In this document: positions 34,878 to 42,631 of the stretch, piece after piece
How the letters are laid out: every line of letters begins with the position of its first letter
Position numbering within the stretch: position 1 is the first letter of the stretch
From: Streptosporangiaceae bacterium
GTDB taxonomy: Bacteria > Actinomycetota > Actinomycetes > Streptosporangiales > Streptosporangiaceae
Length of the DNA: 64,000 bases
Assembly (NCBI GenBank): GCA_025934375.1
Contig: JAICYD010000002.1
Location: 91,535 to 155,534 of the forward strand
Direction: 5' to 3'
Made by a program: the position numbers and the translations under genes
Notes under the pieces: model-generated
Database searches by the model: none
What the model was told of the DNA's origin: nothing
The model's input: only the letters and a program-made list of their open reading frames with translations

Positions 34878-35984
34878 ATGGATGTCGAGCCGGGCCAGTC
34901 GCACGCCACTGACGCGTCTTCCACCGGGCCGGCCGGAGAGCATGTGCCGGCTGACCCGGGTGCCAGCGATTCTGGCAAGGGTGCCACTGACGAGGGCCGC
35001 GTCGAGAACGCAAGTGCCGGGAACGGCACTAGCGAAACGGGCGGTGCCGATAGCGGCCGCGCTGATAACGGCAGTGCTGGCAATGGCACTGCCGAAACGG
35101 ATGCTGGTGAGAACGGCGCCGCGGACAGCGACACCGCCGCCAGCGACGACGGTAAGGTCGCGGGCGACAAGGGCAAGCGCAAGCGCTCGTTCTGGCGCGA
35201 ATTGTTCGTCATCATCATCGCGGCGCTGGTGCTGACGATCTTGATCAAGGCCTTTCTGGTCCAGGTGTTCAGCATCCCGTCGGCGTCCATGCAGGACACC
35301 TTGCAGCCCGGGGACCGCATCCTGGTTAACCGGCTCGTCTACCACCTGCGCGACGTCGCTCGCGGCGACGTCGTGGTGTTCAGCGGCGACGGGTCGTGGG
35401 GACCCGAGCCGCCGCCCGCGCCGAGCAACCCGGTCGCCCGGATCTGGGACGACATCACCGGGCTGGTCGGCGTGTCCGTCCCCGGAACCGACTACGTCAA
35501 GCGCGTCATCGGGCTGCCCGGCGACCACGTCGTCTGCTGTGACACGTCGGGCCGCGTGACGGTGAACGGCGTTCCGCTGAGCGAGCAGTCCTACATCTAC
35601 CCGGGCGATGCCCCGTCGATGATGAAGTTCGACGTCAGGGTGCCCGCGGGGCACCTGTTCGTGCTCGGTGACCACCGGTCGGACTCCGCTGACTCCCGCT
35701 ACCACCCCGATGCCCCCGGGAACGGCGCGATCCCGGAGAACGAAGTCGTCGGGCGGGCGTTCGTGATCATCTGGCCGCCGTCGCGGATCGGGGATATCCC
35801 GATCCCTGAAACGTTCAAGCAGGCGGCGCTGAACTCGGCGCCGGCGGCGGTCAGCCTCGCGCCCGCCGTGACCGGGGGAGCCGCGGCGGCCGGCGTCCTG
35901 GCTTGGCGGCGCCGCGGCCGCAAGGGCACCCGGCCTTCGCCGCCGGACGGGGAAGCAGACCGTAAGGCTGGCCGGGCGGCATAA
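34878..35984 (+). CDS. lepB: Signal peptidase I (first copy)
   Basis: Membrane protease that removes signal peptides from exported proteins. 368 residues. The N-terminal ~95 residues are a disordered Gly/Asn/Ala/Asp/Ser/Glu tract with repeated GNGT/GNGS/ADNG units. A membrane anchor follows (ELFVIIIAALVLTILIKAFL). The catalytic serine is in IPSASMQDTL and the general-base lysine in YVKRVIGLPGD; VLGDHRSDSADSR is box E. A second C-terminal membrane segment (VSLAPAVTGGAAAAGVLAW) precedes a basic tail. The ATG at 34878 is preferred over a TTG at 34872 by spacing to GGGGA. A second signal peptidase gene follows. Confidence 0.94.
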   Translation: MDVEPGQSHATDASSTGPAGEHVPADPGASDSGKGATDEGRVENASAGNGTSETGGADSGRADNGSAGNGTAETDAGENGAADSDTAASDDGKVAGDKGKRKRSFWRELFVIIIAALVLTILIKAFLVQVFSIPSASMQDTLQPGDRILVNRLVYHLRDVARGDVVVFSGDGSWGPEPPPAPSNPVARIWDDITGLVGVSVPGTDYVKRVIGLPGDHVVCCDTSGRVTVNGVPLSEQSYIYPGDAPSMMKFDVRVPAGHLFVLGDHRSDSADSRYHPDAPGNGAIPENEVVGRAFVIIWPPSRIGDIPIPETFKQAALNSAPAAVSLAPAVTGGAAAAGVLAWRRRGRKGTRPSPPDGEADRKAGRAA

Positions 35985-36098
35985 CAGGCGTTAACCGCCG
36001 GATTCCGGGGAAGTGCTAGGCCGGGGACCTTCACCCGGGGACCCTGCCGAGCACGCTCAGATCGATTATTCAGGAATGCGCGCTACCCTCGAATTCCG

Positions 36099-37592
36099 AT
36101 GACCGAAGACGGACCTAGCTCCCGCCCCGAACGCGGCACCGGGAGCGACGGGGGCAGCAAGGAGCCAAGGGGGACCCTCATGGGCGGTGCCGGCTCGCGT
36201 GAGGACTTCGGCTCATCGCCGTGGGATTACCCCGGCCCGTCCGACGCTGGCTCCGACCCCACCCGGGCACCGGGCCCGTCCCCGGACCGGGAGCCCGGCA
36301 ACGGATCGGAGCCCGCCGCGCGCCCTCGCCGGCCGGTGTCTTCCTGGGATAAGGAGCAACTGGCGCAGACGCGACCCCAGCACATCGCGGACTCCAGGCC
36401 GCCGCACCTGCGCGAGACCCGGCCGCAGTACGCGGTTCCGCCGAACGAGACGGGCCCGCCGACAAGCGCGGGCCCGCCGAGAAGTACCGTGCCTCCCCCA
36501 GACGAATTCCGGCCAGCGGGCCCCGGGCCGGCCCGGGGCACGGTTCCGCCGCGGGACCCGGTACTCGACTGGGACCCGGAAGAGCCCCGGAGCCAGGAAG
36601 CGGCCAGGAATGGCCAGCCGCCCAGGAATCCTCGGCAGCCCGGGAGGCCAGGGCAGCCCGGAGGCTCCGGGCAGGCCTGGCGGGAGCGGTCGCTGACCGG
36701 GCCCCTCATCAAGCTCGCGGAGACGACCGGGCCGATCGTCAGGCAGGCCGGAACGCGGCTGTCCGCCCTCCGCGCGCGGCAGCGCCGCAAGTTCTGGCGC
36801 GAGCTGCCCGTGCTCGTGGTGATCGCGATCGTGCTCGCGCTGGTCATCAAGTCGTACGTGGTCCAGGCGTTCTACATCCCCTCCGGGTCGATGCAGAACA
36901 CCCTGGCGATCGGTGACCGCGTGCTGATCAACAAGATCGTGTACCACACCCGCGGCATCGACCGCGGGGACATCGTCGTCTTCAACGGGGACGGGTCCTG
37001 GGACCCGGTCGCGCCGCCGCAAGACTCTAATCCGGTCGCCCGGCTCGTGGACGCCCTGGAGGGCATCGTCGGCATCACTCACGGATCCGACGTGTACATC
37101 AAGCGGGTCATCGGGCTGCCCGGTGACCGCGTGCAGTGCTGCGACGTCCAGGGCCGGGTCACCGTCAACGGGGTTCCGCTCACCGAGCAGGACTACCTGT
37201 ACCCGGGCAACAAGCCGTCGACTCCCTTCCGCACGGTTATCGTCTCGCCCGGGCACTTGTGGGTGATGGGAGACCACCGGGACGTCTCCTTTGACTCCCG
37301 GGGGCACGAGGGTGACCCCGGCGGTGGCGCGATCCCGGAAAGCTCGGTGATGGGGCGCGCCTTCGTGATCATCTGGCCGCCAAGCAAATGGGGTTTCCTG
37401 AACATCCCCGCCACCTTCAGCCAGCCCAGGCTCACGGGATCGACCGCCGCCGCGCTGGACGCCAGCTCAGTGCGCGTACAGCCTGCCTGGTCACCGCTCC
37501 CCCTCGCGCTAGGGGCCGCCGGCGCGGTCCCCCTCACCTGGATCCAGCGCAAGATCCGCAACCGCCGCCCCCGCCTGCGGCACCCGCGCTAA
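36099..37592 (+). CDS. lepB: Signal peptidase I (second copy) with ~235-residue Pro/Arg-rich N-terminus
   Basis: 497 residues, very long for this family. Residues 1-235 are low-complexity, rich in Pro, Arg, Gly and Gln, and predicted cytoplasmic. Then comes the anchor (ELPVLVVIAIVLALVIKSYV), the catalytic serine box IPSGSMQNTL and the lysine box YIKRVIGLPGD, then VMGDHRDVSFDSRGH, and a C-terminal hydrophobic segment (LPLALGAAGAVPLTWI). The catalytic half is clearly a paralogue of the preceding gene, so this is a tandem duplication; streptomycetes also cluster several signal peptidases beside rplS. The long N-terminus has no known domain. TACCCT lies 9 bases before the ATG. Confidence 0.93.
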   Translation: MTEDGPSSRPERGTGSDGGSKEPRGTLMGGAGSREDFGSSPWDYPGPSDAGSDPTRAPGPSPDREPGNGSEPAARPRRPVSSWDKEQLAQTRPQHIADSRPPHLRETRPQYAVPPNETGPPTSAGPPRSTVPPPDEFRPAGPGPARGTVPPRDPVLDWDPEEPRSQEAARNGQPPRNPRQPGRPGQPGGSGQAWRERSLTGPLIKLAETTGPIVRQAGTRLSALRARQRRKFWRELPVLVVIAIVLALVIKSYVVQAFYIPSGSMQNTLAIGDRVLINKIVYHTRGIDRGDIVVFNGDGSWDPVAPPQDSNPVARLVDALEGIVGITHGSDVYIKRVIGLPGDRVQCCDVQGRVTVNGVPLTEQDYLYPGNKPSTPFRTVIVSPGHLWVMGDHRDVSFDSRGHEGDPGGGAIPESSVMGRAFVIIWPPSKWGFLNIPATFSQPRLTGSTAAALDASSVRVQPAWSPLPLALGAAGAVPLTWIQRKIRNRRPRLRHPR

Positions 37593-37639
37593 CTCGCCAC
37601 CCAGGGAGGCGGGCTCCCGTGGTTCCGGGCGCCCGCCCG

Positions 37640-37710
37640 GCGAGCCGGATTCTGCGGACGGAGGCTCCAAAAAGCCCGGGGGGTCTGGGGGGCTGGTTTG
37701 TGCCCCCCAG
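37640..37710 (+). repeat. Dispersed intergenic repeat, copy 2 (upstream of rnhB)
   Basis: It opens with GCGAGCCGGATTCTGCGGAC (one base different from copy 1 at 11660-11679) and ends with CTGGGGGG (37685-37692) and CCCCCCAG (37703-37710). It has the same strand relation to the downstream gene as copy 1 and ends 29 bases before the rnhB start. Confidence 0.65.
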
Positions 37711-37739
37711 GCAAGCAGAGCGGTACGCTGCCAAGTGAG

Positions 37740-38438
37740 ATGGTCCAGCATAGATTCACGCCCCGGCGCGATGCCGGGCTCGCCGCCTATGAGAACGTGC
37801 TCGCGCGCGCCGGACTGGCGCCAGTCGCGGGCATTGACGAGGCCGGGCGCGGGGCGTGCGCGGGGCCGCTGGTCGTGGCCGCCGTCATCCTTGACTCCGC
37901 GGGAATCCGGAAGATACCGGGGCTGGCCGACTCCAAGCTGCTCACCCCGTCGGCCCGTGAGGAAGCCTACGAGCGGGTGGCGCGACACGCGCTGGACTGG
38001 CACGTGGTGATGATCCCGGCCGCCGAGATCGACCGGGTTGGCCTGCATAAGTGCAACATCGAGGGGATGCGCCGCGCGTACGCGGGACTACGCACGCGCG
38101 CCGGCTACGTCCTGACCGACGGATTCCCGGTGCGCGGGCTCGGCTCGCCGACCCTGGCCGTCTGGAAGGGCGACCAGGTGGCCGCGTCGGTCGCGGCGGC
38201 GTCGGTGATCGCGAAGGTGACGCGGGACCGGATGATGTGCGAGCTCGATGAGCGTTATCCCGTGTATGGCTTCGGCCGCCATAAGGGGTATGTAACGGGC
38301 GAGCACCTGCGGGCGCTCGGCGAGGCGGGACCGTGCCCGGAGCACCGCCGATCGTTTCGCTGCGTGCCCCCGGACGAGCTGGCGGTGGCCGGACTGCTTG
38401 AGCCTGGGCTCGCGGAGCCGGGGCTGGAGGGAGAATAA
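37740..38438 (+). CDS. rnhB: Ribonuclease HII
   Basis: Removes RNA, including single ribonucleotides, from DNA-RNA hybrids. 232 residues from the ATG at 37740. The catalytic GIDEAGRGACAGPLVVAA, ADSKLLTPSAREEAYE, and DGFPVRG regions are present, along with the DQVAASVAAASVIAKVTRD block and YGFGRHKGYVT. The acidic active-site residues are intact. The last ~20 residues are a Glu/Gly/Leu/Pro tail. An alternative start at 37698 would lie inside the repeat element and is rejected. Confidence 0.95.
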   Translation: MVQHRFTPRRDAGLAAYENVLARAGLAPVAGIDEAGRGACAGPLVVAAVILDSAGIRKIPGLADSKLLTPSAREEAYERVARHALDWHVVMIPAAEIDRVGLHKCNIEGMRRAYAGLRTRAGYVLTDGFPVRGLGSPTLAVWKGDQVAASVAAASVIAKVTRDRMMCELDERYPVYGFGRHKGYVTGEHLRALGEAGPCPEHRRSFRCVPPDELAVAGLLEPGLAEPGLEGE

Positions 38439-38498
38439 GGGCATGAGCGAGCGCAGGGGCGCCTGTGGGAGCGTCCCGGAGCGAGCGGGAGGCAGAGC

Positions 38499-38828
38499 AT
38501 GAGCGCTGAAGACCTGGAGAAGTACGAAGCGGAAATGGAGCTTCAGCTCTACCGTGAGTACCGGGACGTGGTCGGCCTGTTCACCCATGTCGTGGAGACC
38601 GAGCGCCGCTTCTACCTCACGAACGACGTCGAGATGAACGTTCGCAGCACGGATAACGGCGAAGTTTTCTTCGAAGTCGTGATGCAAGACGCTTGGGTAT
38701 GGGATATGTATCGTCCTGCGCGCTTCGTCAAGAACGTGCGGGTTGTCACCTTCAAGGACGTCAACATCGAGGAGCTGGCCAAGAGTGACCTCGAACTGCC
38801 GGAGGACAAACCCGGGTTCCCGCAGTAG
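38499..38828 (+). CDS. DUF2469 family protein
   Basis: A 109-residue protein of the actinobacteria-specific DUF2469 family, regularly found just after rnhB. It begins SAEDLEKYEAEMELQLYREY and continues VVGLFTHVVETERRFYLTNDVE and VEVVMQDAWVWDMYRPARFVKNVRV-like sequence, which is highly conserved across the phylum. Function is unknown. A GGGAGGCAGAGC ribosome-binding region precedes the ATG. Confidence 0.9.
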   Translation: MSAEDLEKYEAEMELQLYREYRDVVGLFTHVVETERRFYLTNDVEMNVRSTDNGEVFFEVVMQDAWVWDMYRPARFVKNVRVVTFKDVNIEELAKSDLELPEDKPGFPQ

Positions 38829-38842
38829 CCGCGCGGGCAGCG

Positions 38843-38914
38843 CGGCCCTGTCACCCGTAACGGCCCTGTCACCCGTAACGGCCGTGTCGCCCCTAGCGGC
38901 ACTGTCGCCCCTGA
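38843..38914. repeat. Four 18-bp tandem repeats
   Basis: CGGCCCTGTCACCCGTAA twice perfectly (38843-38860, 38861-38878), then CGGCCGTGTCGCCCCTAG and CGGCACTGTCGCCCCTGA. It fills the gap between DUF2469 and the HAD gene. Confidence 0.9.
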
Positions 38915-38954
38915 CCCCCCGGGCCTGCCCGGTTCACGAGCAAGCGCCCCGCGC

Positions 38955-39689
38955 ATGCTAGGCCTGCCCGACGGGGTCAGCGCGTGCCTGTTCGACATGG
39001 ACGGGGTCATCACGCGCACCGCGACCGTGCACGACGCGGCGTGGAAGGAGATGTTCGACGACTTCCTGCGCGAGTACACCGCCAAGGCCGGCGGGCAGTT
39101 CGTCCCCTTCGACCCGGTTACCGACTACGGCGAGTACGTGGACGGCAAGCCTCGGCTGGAGGGGACCCGGGCGTTCTTGAAGTCAAGGTCGATTGAGCTG
39201 CCCGAGGGGGCGCCCGATGACACGCCGGGCACGTGGACGATCTGGGGGCTCTCCAACCGCAAGAACGACCTGGTGCTGAAGGTACTGGAGCGCGACGGCG
39301 TAGAGGTCTACGACGGGTCGCTGCGCTACCTCACCGCCGTGCGGGCGGCCGGGCTGCGCACCGCGATCGTCTCCTCCAGCGCCAACACCGACCAGGTGCT
39401 CGCGGCCGGCGGGATCTCCGGGTTGTTCGACGTGCGGGTGGACGCGCACGTCGCCGGCGAGCGAGGCCTGCACGGCAAGCCCGCGCCGGACACGTTCCTG
39501 GCCGCCGCGTCGATGCTCGGCGTCCCTGCGACCGCCGCCGCGGTCTTCGAGGACGCCCTCGCCGGGGTGGAGGCCGGGCGGGCCGGCGGCTTCGGCTTCG
39601 TCATCGGCGTGGACCGGGTCGGGCACGCGGCGCAGTTGCGGACGCACGGCGCCGATGTCGTCGTCCAGGATCTAGCCGACTTGCTGTAG
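38955..39689 (+). CDS. Beta-phosphoglucomutase-like HAD hydrolase
   Basis: HAD-superfamily enzyme, 244 residues. The nucleophile motif is CLFDMDGVITRTATVHDAAW, where the first Asp forms the phospho-intermediate and the DxDG pair plus T/V fit beta-phosphoglucomutase. Further motifs: AIVSSSANTDQVL (motif II), GKPAPDTFLAAA (motif III Lys), VFEDALAGVEAGRAGGF (motif IV). It sits 61 bases before a GH65 phosphorylase. Such pairs turn a disaccharide such as maltose or trehalose into glucose plus beta-glucose-1-phosphate, and the mutase then makes glucose-6-phosphate. In mycobacteria homologues were misnamed trehalose-phosphatase, so caution is due. Confidence 0.88.
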   Translation: MLGLPDGVSACLFDMDGVITRTATVHDAAWKEMFDDFLREYTAKAGGQFVPFDPVTDYGEYVDGKPRLEGTRAFLKSRSIELPEGAPDDTPGTWTIWGLSNRKNDLVLKVLERDGVEVYDGSLRYLTAVRAAGLRTAIVSSSANTDQVLAAGGISGLFDVRVDAHVAGERGLHGKPAPDTFLAAASMLGVPATAAAVFEDALAGVEAGRAGGFGFVIGVDRVGHAAQLRTHGADVVVQDLADLL

Positions 39690-39750
39690 GGATAGGCTTT
39701 CCGGCTCCGCCCGGCGGTGCGGCGGTGGCCCGCGATGAAGGGGGTCAGGA

Positions 39751-42111
39751 TTGATCACGAATGCTCACTACGGCGTGGAGCCCTGGGTCCTGACTGAGGA
39801 CCACCTGGACCTGGACGTCCTGGCCCAGAGCGAATCGGTCTTCGCGCTGTCCAACGGCCATATCGGGCTGCGCGGAAACCTTGATGAGGGCGAGCCGTTC
39901 GGGCTGCCGGGCACCTACCTCAACTCCTTGTACGAGGAGCGGCCGCTGCCCTACGCCGAGGCCGGATACGGGTTCCCGCAGGTTGGCCAGACGGTCATCA
40001 ACGTGACCAACGGCAAGGTGATCCGGCTGCTGGTCAACGACGAGCCGTTCGACATCCGCTACGGCACCGTGCACTCCCACGTCCGGACGCTGGACCTGCG
40101 GGCCGGCACGCTGACGCGGAACGTGGACTGGACGTCGCCCGCCGGGAACCGGGTGCGCATCACCTCCGTCCGGCTGGTCTCGCTGACCCAGCGCGCGGTG
40201 GCGGCGGTCCGCTACACGGTGACGCCGGTCGGCGAGACGCTGCGGCTGGTGGTGATGTCGGAGATCGTCGCGAACGAGGACATCCCGGTGCCCTCGGCCG
40301 ACCCCCGCGCGGCCGCCATGCTCGCCGCCCCGCTGGTCAGCGAGGACCACCTGGCCGTCAACGGGGAGCACCCGCGCGCGGTCCTCGTGCACGGGACGCG
40401 CGCCAGCAAGCTGCGGATGGCGGCCGGGATGAGCCACGAGATCACCGGGCCCGCGCGCATGGTGGTGAACGGGGAGTCAGCCCCCGACCTGGGCCGGGTG
40501 CTGGTCGCGGCCGAGGTGGCCTCCGGCGAGCAGCTGTGCCTGGTCAAGTACCTGGGCTACGGGTGGTCCTCGCAGCGCTCGCGGCCCGCGCTCGTCGACC
40601 AGGTCACCGGCGCCCTGGCGGCGGCCAGGCTCACCGGATGGGAGGGGCTGCTGGCCGAGCAGCGGGACTTCCTGAACGACTTCTGGGAGGGCGCCGACGT
40701 CGAGGTCGACGGGGACGTGGAGATCCAGCAGGCCGTGCGGTTCGGGCTCTTCCACATCCTGCAGTCGGGGGCGCGGGCGGAGAACCGCCCGATCGCGGCG
40801 AAGGGGCTGACCGGGACCGGGTATGACGGGCACGCGTTCTGGGACACCGAGACGTTCGTCCTTCCGGTCCTGACGTACACGATGCCCGCCGCCGCCGCCG
40901 ACGCCCTGCGATGGCGGTACCTGATCCTCGAAGAGGCGAGGGCGCACGCCCGTGAGCTGGGCCTGGACGGGGCCGCGTTCCCGTGGCGGACGATCCGCGG
41001 CCAGGAGTGCTCCGGGTACTGGCCGGCTGGCACCGCCGCCTTCCACATCAACGCCGACATCGCGATGGCGGTGGTCAAGTACCTTGACGCGACCCAGGAT
41101 GAGGCGTTCGAGCGCGAGTTCGGGCTGCCCTTGCTGGTCGAGACCGCCCGGCTGTGGCGCTCGCTGGGGCAGCACGACGCCTCCGGCGCGTTCCGCATCG
41201 AGGGCGTGACCGGGCCGGATGAGTACAGCTCGGTCAAGGACAACAACCTCTACACGAACCTGATGGCGCAGGCCAACATGGCCGCCGCCGCCTCGATCGC
41301 GGCGAAGCTCTCCGATGAGGCGCGGGCGCTGGGCGTCACTACCGAGGAGGCGGCGTCCTGGCGGGACGCCGCCGCCGACATGCATATCCCGTTCGACCCC
41401 CGGCTGGGCGTGCACCCGCAGCACGACGGGTTCACCTCCTACGCGCGGTGGGACTTCGAGGCGACGCCGGCCGAGAATTACCCGCTCCTGCTGCACTATC
41501 CGTACTTCCAGCTGTACCGCAAGCAGGTGGTCAAGCAGGCCGACGTGGTGCTCGCGATGCAGTTGCGCGGCGACGCGTTCACGCCCGAGCAGAAGCTGCG
41601 CAACTTCGACTACTACGAGGGCATCACCGTACGGGACTCGTCCCTGTCGCCCTGCACCCAGGCGGTGATAGCCGCCGAGGTGGGGCACCTGCAGCTGGCC
41701 TACGACTACCTCGCCGAGGCAGCCTTCATGGACCTGCAGGACCGCGAGCACAACACCAAGGACGGCCTGCACATCGCCTCGCTCGCCGGGGCGTGGATGG
41801 CGCTGGTCGGCGGGTTCGGCGGGATGCGCTGCGACGACGGCCAGCTGCTGTTCCGCCCGCAGTTGCCGCCGGGGATCGTAGGGCTGTCGTTCCGGCTGCG
41901 CTACCGGGGCAGGCTCTTGCACGTGTCGGTCCGCGGCGGCAAGGCCGAGTACTCGCTGCTGTCCGGGGAGCCGCTGGCCCTGCGGCACTACGATTGCGAG
42001 GTGACGGTGGAGCAGGCGCCGACGTCCCTGGACATCCCCGCCATCGCGCCCTTGGCGTCGCCGGCCCAGCCGGCCGGCCGTGAGCCGCTGTCCCGTCGCA
42101 GCCGCTCCTAA
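39751..42111 (+). CDS. Glycoside hydrolase family 65 disaccharide phosphorylase
   Basis: Inverting phosphorylase that splits an alpha-glucobiose (maltose, trehalose, kojibiose or similar) with phosphate to beta-glucose-1-phosphate and glucose. 786 residues. The N-terminal beta-sandwich begins VEPWVLTEDHLDLDVLAQSE; the (alpha/alpha)6 barrel holds GYDGHAFWDTETFVLP, and the general acid is Glu491 in GVTGPDEYSS, followed by NNLYTNLMA. The phosphate-binding region near LHIASLAGAWMALVGGFGG is present. Start is TTG 39751 after AGGGGGTCAGGA. Paired with the HAD mutase upstream. Exact sugar cannot be read. Confidence 0.9.
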   Translation: MITNAHYGVEPWVLTEDHLDLDVLAQSESVFALSNGHIGLRGNLDEGEPFGLPGTYLNSLYEERPLPYAEAGYGFPQVGQTVINVTNGKVIRLLVNDEPFDIRYGTVHSHVRTLDLRAGTLTRNVDWTSPAGNRVRITSVRLVSLTQRAVAAVRYTVTPVGETLRLVVMSEIVANEDIPVPSADPRAAAMLAAPLVSEDHLAVNGEHPRAVLVHGTRASKLRMAAGMSHEITGPARMVVNGESAPDLGRVLVAAEVASGEQLCLVKYLGYGWSSQRSRPALVDQVTGALAAARLTGWEGLLAEQRDFLNDFWEGADVEVDGDVEIQQAVRFGLFHILQSGARAENRPIAAKGLTGTGYDGHAFWDTETFVLPVLTYTMPAAAADALRWRYLILEEARAHARELGLDGAAFPWRTIRGQECSGYWPAGTAAFHINADIAMAVVKYLDATQDEAFEREFGLPLLVETARLWRSLGQHDASGAFRIEGVTGPDEYSSVKDNNLYTNLMAQANMAAAASIAAKLSDEARALGVTTEEAASWRDAAADMHIPFDPRLGVHPQHDGFTSYARWDFEATPAENYPLLLHYPYFQLYRKQVVKQADVVLAMQLRGDAFTPEQKLRNFDYYEGITVRDSSLSPCTQAVIAAEVGHLQLAYDYLAEAAFMDLQDREHNTKDGLHIASLAGAWMALVGGFGGMRCDDGQLLFRPQLPPGIVGLSFRLRYRGRLLHVSVRGGKAEYSLLSGEPLALRHYDCEVTVEQAPTSLDIPAIAPLASPAQPAGREPLSRRSRS

Positions 42112-42163
42112 CGCGAAGGATCCCCCGGGAATTATCGCCCTGGGCGCTGACATTCGAAGCCCG

Positions 42164-42202
42164 CTATCCACAGTTTTGCCATTCCTTGAATTACTGTCCA
42201 CA
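42164..42202. promoter_or_regulatory. Two DnaA-box-like 9-mers
   Basis: CTATCCACA (42164-42172) and CTGTCCACA (42194-42202), same orientation, start-to-start distance 30 bases. Each differs from TTATCCACA or TTGTCCACA only in the first base, a change tolerated in streptomycete DnaA boxes. They lie in an AT-richer patch between the GH65 gene and yraN. Confidence 0.4.
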
Positions 42203-42268
42203 GCCCGGAGATTAGATTTCCGGGCCATCGCCGCACCCGGCATCGTCGATTCCGGAGGTGATGGTCGC

Positions 42269-42631
42269 ATGGTCATGCGTGCTAAGGACGCGCTCGGCCG
42301 CGAAGGCGAGCAGGCCGCGGTGGACTACCTGGTGGGATGCGGCTTCCGGATACTGGACCGCAACTGGCGGTGCAACGGGGGCGAGCTTGACATCGTGGCG
42401 GTCGACCGCCACGTGCTCGTGGCCTGCGAGGTCAAGAGCAGGTCAGGGAACCGGTACGGGTCGCCGCTGGACGCGGTCGGGAAGGCGAAGCAAACGCGGC
42501 TGCGCAGGCTCGCGGTCGCGTGGATCAACGCGCACGGCGTGCGTTTCGACGCGATCCGGATCGACGTGGTGGGCCTGGTGCGCGAGGGCAGCGGGGGCTT
42601 CACCATCGAGCACATCCGGGGGGTCGGCTGA
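42269..42631 (+). CDS. yraN: YraN family (UPF0102) nuclease-fold protein
   Basis: A 120-residue protein with an endonuclease-like fold. Marks are LGREGEQAAVDYLVGCGFRILDRNW, GELDIVAVD and VACEVKSRSGNRYGSP, which carry the E...GELD...EVK catalytic-type pattern of restriction-endonuclease folds, then AVGKAKQTRLRRLA. Its biological role is not settled. The ATG at 42269 follows GGAGGTG at good spacing. A frame start at 42080 is rejected. It overlaps comM by one base, and the yraN-comM-dprA order is widely conserved. Confidence 0.92.
   Translation: MVMRAKDALGREGEQAAVDYLVGCGFRILDRNWRCNGGELDIVAVDRHVLVACEVKSRSGNRYGSPLDAVGKAKQTRLRRLAVAWINAHGVRFDAIRIDVVGLVREGSGGFTIEHIRGVG

Noticed and set aside
37613..37739. 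Longer rnhB start at 37698
   Set aside because: It would begin inside the hairpin of the dispersed repeat. The ATG at 37740 matches the usual RNase HII N-terminus.
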